Shown here: positions 59,183 through 64,000 of the stretch, one piece after another
How positions within the stretch are numbered: position 1 is the first letter of the stretch
How the letters are laid out: each line of letters opens with the position of its first letter
Assembly (NCBI GenBank): GCA_033439685.1
Contig: JAUEDM010000002.1
Coordinates: 3,720,001-3,784,000 of the forward strand
Length of the DNA stretch: 64,000 nt
Direction: 5' to 3'
From: Apodospora peruviana
Taxonomy: Eukaryota > Ascomycota > Sordariomycetes > Sordariales > Lasiosphaeriaceae
Program-made: the position numbers and the translations under genes
Notes under the pieces: model-generated
The model's database searches: none
What the model was told of the DNA's origin: nothing
The model's input: only the letters and a program-made list of their open reading frames with translations

Positions 59183-61635
59183 ATGGCAGGCTTGTTCTAC
59201 GATCACACCGGCGGCGGTGGTAGCGACACTGACAGTGATGATGATCCCTTCCCAAACTTCTCCTACGCCCTTGAACCACGGTGCTGCCCCGTCTGCTCCT
59301 CCACTTCCCACCTGCTACGGTGCGGCGCTTGCAAGGTCGTAAGCTATTGCGGCATCGGGCATCAAAAGGCCAATCGTTCGGAACACAAAGCTATCTGCAA
59401 AGCCATCAAGGAGACCCGTGAGAGACTTGAAAATGAGGAGGCCGCGCTTCGTGCCATGTCTCCCGACTCTGTGCTGCCAGCGAATGTCTTTGACACATGC
59501 GTCGGCGGCTTCTGGGGCATCTTTGACACCTGGGATTACATGAGAGCTCGCTTCGCTGCCGCAAACGCGCTTCTCAAGGCCAACACACGCGACGCTGTCG
59601 AAGCGGCCCTAGATCATTTCGTGGATATGCTTCGCCTTGGCCGATCAGACAATTTAGGCGTGCGGGATATTATCCCTTCGTTGATGCTGCGACTCGGACA
59701 TGAACAACAGTGCTACGACTTTCTGAAGTGGTGGGCCAACCAGTCCGACACAACAGATCACCTGGACGATACAAACTTGCCGTTTCTGGACATCCGCGGC
59801 GCCAACGCATTCGAGCCTAATTGACCCCTTCACCGCCAAATACTGTTTGGATCTCAGCCAGCTTGTGGCCCTGACGCTTCTCAAGATGCGTATGTATCTT
59901 GATGTCGACTCTTACGAGAACCCCCGGCCATGGCCCAAACGGGCAGTGGGAGACATTGTGAAGACAAGGGTCAACCCCATCCGATATGTCGAGCACCATG
60001 TCTCGCGTTTGATGCAAGACCTCAAGAAGCAATACCAGGCGCTCTTGAAAGTGGTACATGATGCGAATTCGCATTTCTGGGAGGCTTTGGTTGATGACGA
60101 AACCCGCTCACCGCCGGAATCCTACAGCGCTGGCAGCCCAGAGGAAGCTGATCTAGCGGTATTTCATTGCAAGGCATCTTGGGAGGAAAGCGACGACGCT
60201 ATGGTGATGATTAATGTGGAAACTTGTCAATTTGCCAGCGTGTACGTGGGTGCGAACACAGTTGATGGGCCAAGAAACACAAACACAAACCCGACAAACA
60301 CAAACCCGACAAACACAAACTCGCCATATGCTGGCCAGGTGTACACAGCAAAGAGTCTCGAGAAGGTCCTGGGAACCGGAAGAGTCATTCCCTCCGTCTT
60401 CACGCCTTTCACTCCGTTCGCCTCTCCGGCTGACCTCTTCCCTCCGAGGTTTTCAAGCAGCCGCAGTCTGAGCTCCCGCTTCATCTCAAGTGATGACCAA
60501 CGAAAAGCTCTTGTGTTCGCCGCTGGCGCATGCTCAAATGATGGACAGTCTGAACCTCGTGCAGGCTGGGCTGTCGTATGCGGCCCAACTCAGGCTGATG
60601 TTGTGACCCATCGACTCGAGAGCAAGGGGCCATTTGGTGATGCTTGGCTCCAGACGCGTAACCGAGCTGAGCTAAGGGCGGTCATTGCCGCGCTGCGCAT
60701 CCGCGACTGGAAGAATAATGCCTTTTCTTCCATCATTGTTGCCACCAACTCGGCGTACGTTGTTAAAGGTGCAACAAAATTGGGTCCAAGGCTGGATCCG
60801 CAATGGCTGAAAGACACGCAACGGTGAAGCTCTCAAGAACCGAGACCTCTGGGAGCTCCTGTTGGGCGAGGTGGAACGCTGGGACAACCAGGGACTTGAG
60901 GTGCAGTTGTGGAAGATTACGAGAAAAAAGAACATCGTGGCGTATATAGCGGCCATAGCAGCCACAGACAAGCCCACTGTCCCCGATTTTGGAGACCTGG
61001 TCTTTGATACCCCTACCCGGACCACAGCAGAGAGTCAAACCCGAGTTCTCGAGATCTGCCTCGAAACTGAAGACATGTATGATAACATTTACCAAAGGTT
61101 CACCTCAGGGCTCAAGGCAAGAGCCACTTCCGTGGACAGGGCCACAACCGTCGAGAAAGTCCTCACGAAACTCACACAACAGCCCACGCCGACGGTCATC
61201 CTTGTCACTGATGGAGCTATAACACGGAACAAAAGGGCCTTTGATGCCGTTGTCGACCACCTGCGCAAGGGGAGCACCGCTATCTTGGCATGTTCCTTCA
61301 GCAGCTGGGTGACTCTGGGAGAGTTCAACCGCTTCTTTATCAAGCTTGGACTACCATGGCGCCGAGGGCCGTATTATCGCACCACATTCAGGCTTCGCCC
61401 TGGTGCTTCAGGCGCCGTTCCAGGCGCGGCCCGTCTCCCTGCTTCGTACAGCCCGAAGGCTCTTTTAGTCAGCAACGTTGAGAGATCTGCTGCGTGGTAC
61501 ACCGAGGAGGCGAACTCAAGAGAAGCTGCGGTTGCGTGGACAAAGGTGGGATCAGGGCACCTCGGGTATGTCGGGGATGTGAACGGAGAGGACGGATCCT
61601 ACAATGTGGTGATGGCCATGTGCGGTCTCCTTTGA
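59183..61635 (+). pseudogene. Broken fusion gene: MYND zinc finger, RNase H, and a C-terminal Rossmann-like domain
   Basis: Part one (59183-59824) has a complete MYND finger: CCPVCSSTSHLLRCGACKVV, then SYCGIGHQKANRSEHKAICK. A stop at 59822 follows FEPN, but the next frame resumes with DPFTAKYCLDLSQLVALTLL, so one base is extra near 59818. Part two has an RNase H fold: FAAGACSNDGQSEPRAGWAV, TRNRAELRAVIAALRIRDW, IIVATNSAYVVKGATK. Near 60780 another single-base shift (AAATTGG) breaks WVQGWIRNG, which is followed by a TGA (60808-60810) where Trp fits. Part three resumes as KTRNGEALKNRDLWELLLGE with VERWDNQGLEVQLWKI, then PTPTVILVTDGAITRN and a C-terminal GHLGYVGDVN. Metal-binding Asp in the first RNase H strand is Gly-Ala-Cys here, so catalysis is doubtful even before damage. 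Confidence 0.7.
60281..60328 (+). repeat. 15-bp tandem repeat coding for TNTNP
   Basis: Units acaaacacaaacccg repeat about three times in frame within the MYND/RNase H relic, giving TNTNPTNTNPTNTNS. The repeat marks a flexible linker between domains. Confidence 0.85.
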
Positions 61636-62448
61636 GTGATATGGCGGAGCCGGGAGGTGTTGACGAATACGTCAGAATACCTAGCTTTGGTCTTTGGAGG
61701 TTTGGTGATGAAGCCTCGGTGAATTATTGTGGATAACTACCAGACATCTACATTGTATGAGATATGTTCCCCTACTAGTAGTAGTTAGGATTCGCTGATG
61801 GAAATGGACGCAATGTGCGGGTTAATCTGTATTCAAATCACTCTCTACCTCTAGCTAAACATAGGCTCAATGCTTGCCTGAGGCGGTAAGGGTAGCTGAG
61901 CTTATCACAAAATTCGAGGAAAATCATGTACTACCAAACGCAGCTCAGACTATCCGACTATCGCATTGAAAAGCTGGGCACAAATCTGAGCTGACTAGAA
62001 AGCAAGATTTGGTACGTTTTGCATGAGATGATTATCTGGAAAAGGTTGGAGTTTGGACATGGTTTTCTACCGTGATCATTGGGAAAATGCTCGCGGTCGA
62101 ACATTGATGGAAGATGGGAGCGCAAAATGCAGAAATAAAAGGGGGCAGTTATGTTAGGGCTTAGCGCTGTTATCGGCACCCCCCCCCCCATCTCTTCCCC
62201 GGGCTGCGCCATTTTTGGCAGGGGGGCCCCGCCCCAGACTGCTCCCAGAAAACCTGCCGTGGGATCCCGGCTCTCCGGTTCGCCAGGTGGTGCCAAATCG
62301 GAACAACCGACGACGACCGGCCACAATCCCATCCGATCATCAACCCAGGATTCGAGGTCTCATCAAACGTCAATATATCGAACTCATATCCCGCCATCAT
62401 CACAAAATAACTGTACCGGCGGCGAATGTAAAACAACCCAAACCCGCC
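61636..62448. other. Intergenic, promoter of the GTPase gene
   Basis: About 810 bp. A run of nine or ten C lies near 62180-62189 with G-rich tracts around 62219-62226. No ORF with protein features. A CAACCC/CAACCA-rich part near the end fits a promoter or leader. Confidence 0.4.
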
Positions 62449-63723
62449 ATGTCGGACTTTGAGACGACGGCGGCGGGCGGCGGCAGCGCGACGGCTGCCT
62501 CGGCAACAACGATGAGCAGCGAACCAGGTACCCAAGCTGCGCAACTCAAGAAAGTCAAGAAGCAAAAAGTCCTTCTCATGGGGAAGAGCGGTTCCGGCAA
62601 GTCGAGCATGCGGAGCATCATCTTTAGCAACTATCTCGCCAGAGACACCCGCCGCCTGTGAGTTTTTAGTCTCACCTCATCTGCATGACCTCCAAAGCTG
62701 ACTGACCTCAGAGGCGCAACCATCGACATCGACCTGTCGCACGTCAAGTTCCTGGGCAACCTGACCCTCAACCTCTGGGACTGCGGCGGCCAGGAGGCCT
62801 TCATGGAGAACTACCTTTCCCAGCAGCGCGCGCATGTCTTTTCTAACGTCGGCGTGCTCATCTACGTATTCGACATCGAGTCGCGCGACGTCGAGCGCGA
62901 TTTAGCGACGTACGTTAACATCATTTCGGCGCTGGTGCAGTACTCGCGCGAGGCCAAGGTGTTTGTGCTGATCCACAAGATGGACCTCGTCCACCCGTCA
63001 ACGCGCGAGCAGGTGTTCGAGGAGCGCGTCAGCATCGTGCGCCGCAAGACCGCGGAAGCTGTCGCCATTGTGCGGAAACAGAAGCCCGAGTATCCTGCTT
63101 CCGCCTCTGTCTCTGAGGGAAGCGGCATGATCCCGGATATCGATCTCGACATGCAGCTCTTCGCGACATCAATCTGGGACCAATCGCTCTACAAAGCCTG
63201 GGCGTCCATCATCCACGACCTGGTGCCGAACCTAGGCGTCATCGAGACCCAGCTTGCCTCGTTAGGGGTGGCCATCGATGCCGACGAGATCCTGCTGTTC
63301 GAACGCACCTCCTTTCTGGTGGTGTCCAAGTGGACCTCCCCCGAGGGCGAGACCAACCCCTGGGGCGACCGTTTCGAGCGCATGTCCAACATCCTCAAGG
63401 CGTGGAAGCACACGTGCTCCAAGTTCACCGGAACCCCGCGAAACGCCGAGCAGTTTTCGGATTTCGAGTACAAGATGGGCCCCAACTTCAGCATGTTCGT
63501 GACCAAGTTTACTACGAATACGTACATCTTGGTGTGTATGCCGCCTGGCGAGGCGCGGTTCAACAGCGCCAAGCTCAATGTGGCTGCAGCTCGACCGTGG
63601 TTCAAGTTTCTTGACGGGCCTGTTGTCGCGCCGGCTTCTGCTGGTGGCACGCCTAGGGAAGGTACTGGGAGTGGCGGTGGTGGGCAGCTACACCAACAGC
63701 ATCCGCAGGAATACGGCATATGA
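62449..63723 (+). CDS. gtr1: Rag-family small GTPase Gtr1 (RagA/B)
   Basis: Two exons, join(62449..62657,62712..63723), give 406 residues; the intron (gtgagt...tcag) rebuilds RRLGATIDIDLSHVKF. The G domain has KVLLMGKSGSGKSSMRSIIF (P-loop), the switch I region with GATIDIDLS, LTLNLWDCGGQEAFMENYLS (DxGGQ), and VFVLIHKMDL in place of the classical NKxD. The C-terminal roadblock-like half includes DADEILLFERTSFLVVSKWT and FEYKMGPNFSMFVTKFTTNT, then a Gly/His/Gln-rich tail. Gtr1 pairs with Gtr2 on the vacuole/lysosome (EGO/Ragulator) and signals amino-acid supply to TORC1. It is the clearest housekeeping gene in the window. No defects. Confidence 0.96.
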
Positions 63724-64000
63724 GCGGTTAAAACATCCATGTTGGGGATGTCGATAGATACGGGAAGAATACTGGTGGATGTTTCTGCATTTGTTTTTGG
63801 CCAACCATCCATATGTACCCGAGAAAGGTCTGGCTTGGTCGTGCATAATATTTGTTTCCCATGTCATTCATTGTATTTATATAGGGTCTTGAAGACGGGT
63901 TGCGATACCCATAGCGGTGGCGGCGATTAGGCGTTCAATCAACAGCATGGAACAAATCAAGATTCACTGGTCACTCCCCTTCGAAGACGGAGATTGCGCT
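63724..64000. other. 3' flank of gtr1 to the window end
   Basis: About 280 bp, with AT-rich stretches near 63845-63890 that could be the polyadenylation region. No further gene start is visible before the edge. Confidence 0.4.

Overview
This window looks like nuclear DNA of a filamentous ascomycete (Pezizomycotina, probably Sordariomycetes and perhaps Sordariales). Genes are split by short GT...AG introns of about 47-90 nt. The families present (Con-6 conidiation protein, NLR-like STAND proteins with HET, NACHT or NB-ARC modules, a DUF6604-type relic, AA11 LPMO, GH2 beta-mannosidase) are typical of such fungi. Several dead genes carry stop codons explained by C-to-T or G-to-A changes (CAG to TAG, TGG to TGA/TAG), the pattern expected from repeat-induced point mutation (RIP). 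The species cannot be named from the sequence alone.

Layout. 1-2.3 kb: relics, including an MFS transporter fragment, a short tandem repeat and an unknown decayed gene. 2.3-12 kb: secreted beta-mannosidase, an SDR oxidoreductase, a divergently placed alcohol-oxidase-like GMC flavoprotein and a Thr-rich secreted protein. 13-18 kb: a mitochondrial-type DEAD-box helicase and a free-standing Ulp1-like cysteine protease. 18.8-22 kb: a broken NACHT gene. 22.7-28.9 kb: a small unknown gene, an NmrA-type reductase, a Thr-rich PAN-like secreted protein and a secreted esterase. 28.9-31 kb: a broken HET-ankyrin gene. 31.7-35.3 kb: SDR, a small ORF and Con-6. 36.2-40.8 kb: a frameshifted F-box/ankyrin-like gene and a broken hydrolase-NB-ARC-TPR gene. 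41.7-45 kb: secreted PEBP and a DUF6604-like relic. 45.7-48.1 kb: ankyrin-like gene. 50.3-54.4 kb: DHA2-type MFS transporter and an ABHD-type hydrolase. 54.9-57.7 kb: membrane protein with a C-terminal frame break, and a GPI-anchored AA11 LPMO. 59.2-61.6 kb: broken MYND-RNase H fusion. 62.4-63.7 kb: the Rag GTPase Gtr1.

Intact housekeeping or metabolic genes alternate with decayed immune-type (NLR/HET) genes. At least three NLR-class genes and one DUF6604 gene are broken within 27 kb, which suggests a fast-evolving accessory segment rather than one pathway. I see no biosynthetic cluster, rRNA, tRNA, CRISPR array or intact transposon. The most unusual intact gene is the Ulp1-like protease at 15925-17934. 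Its His-Asp-Gln-Cys residues have spacing close to yeast Ulp1, but it sits in an otherwise unfamiliar protein with a Pro-rich, basic tail.
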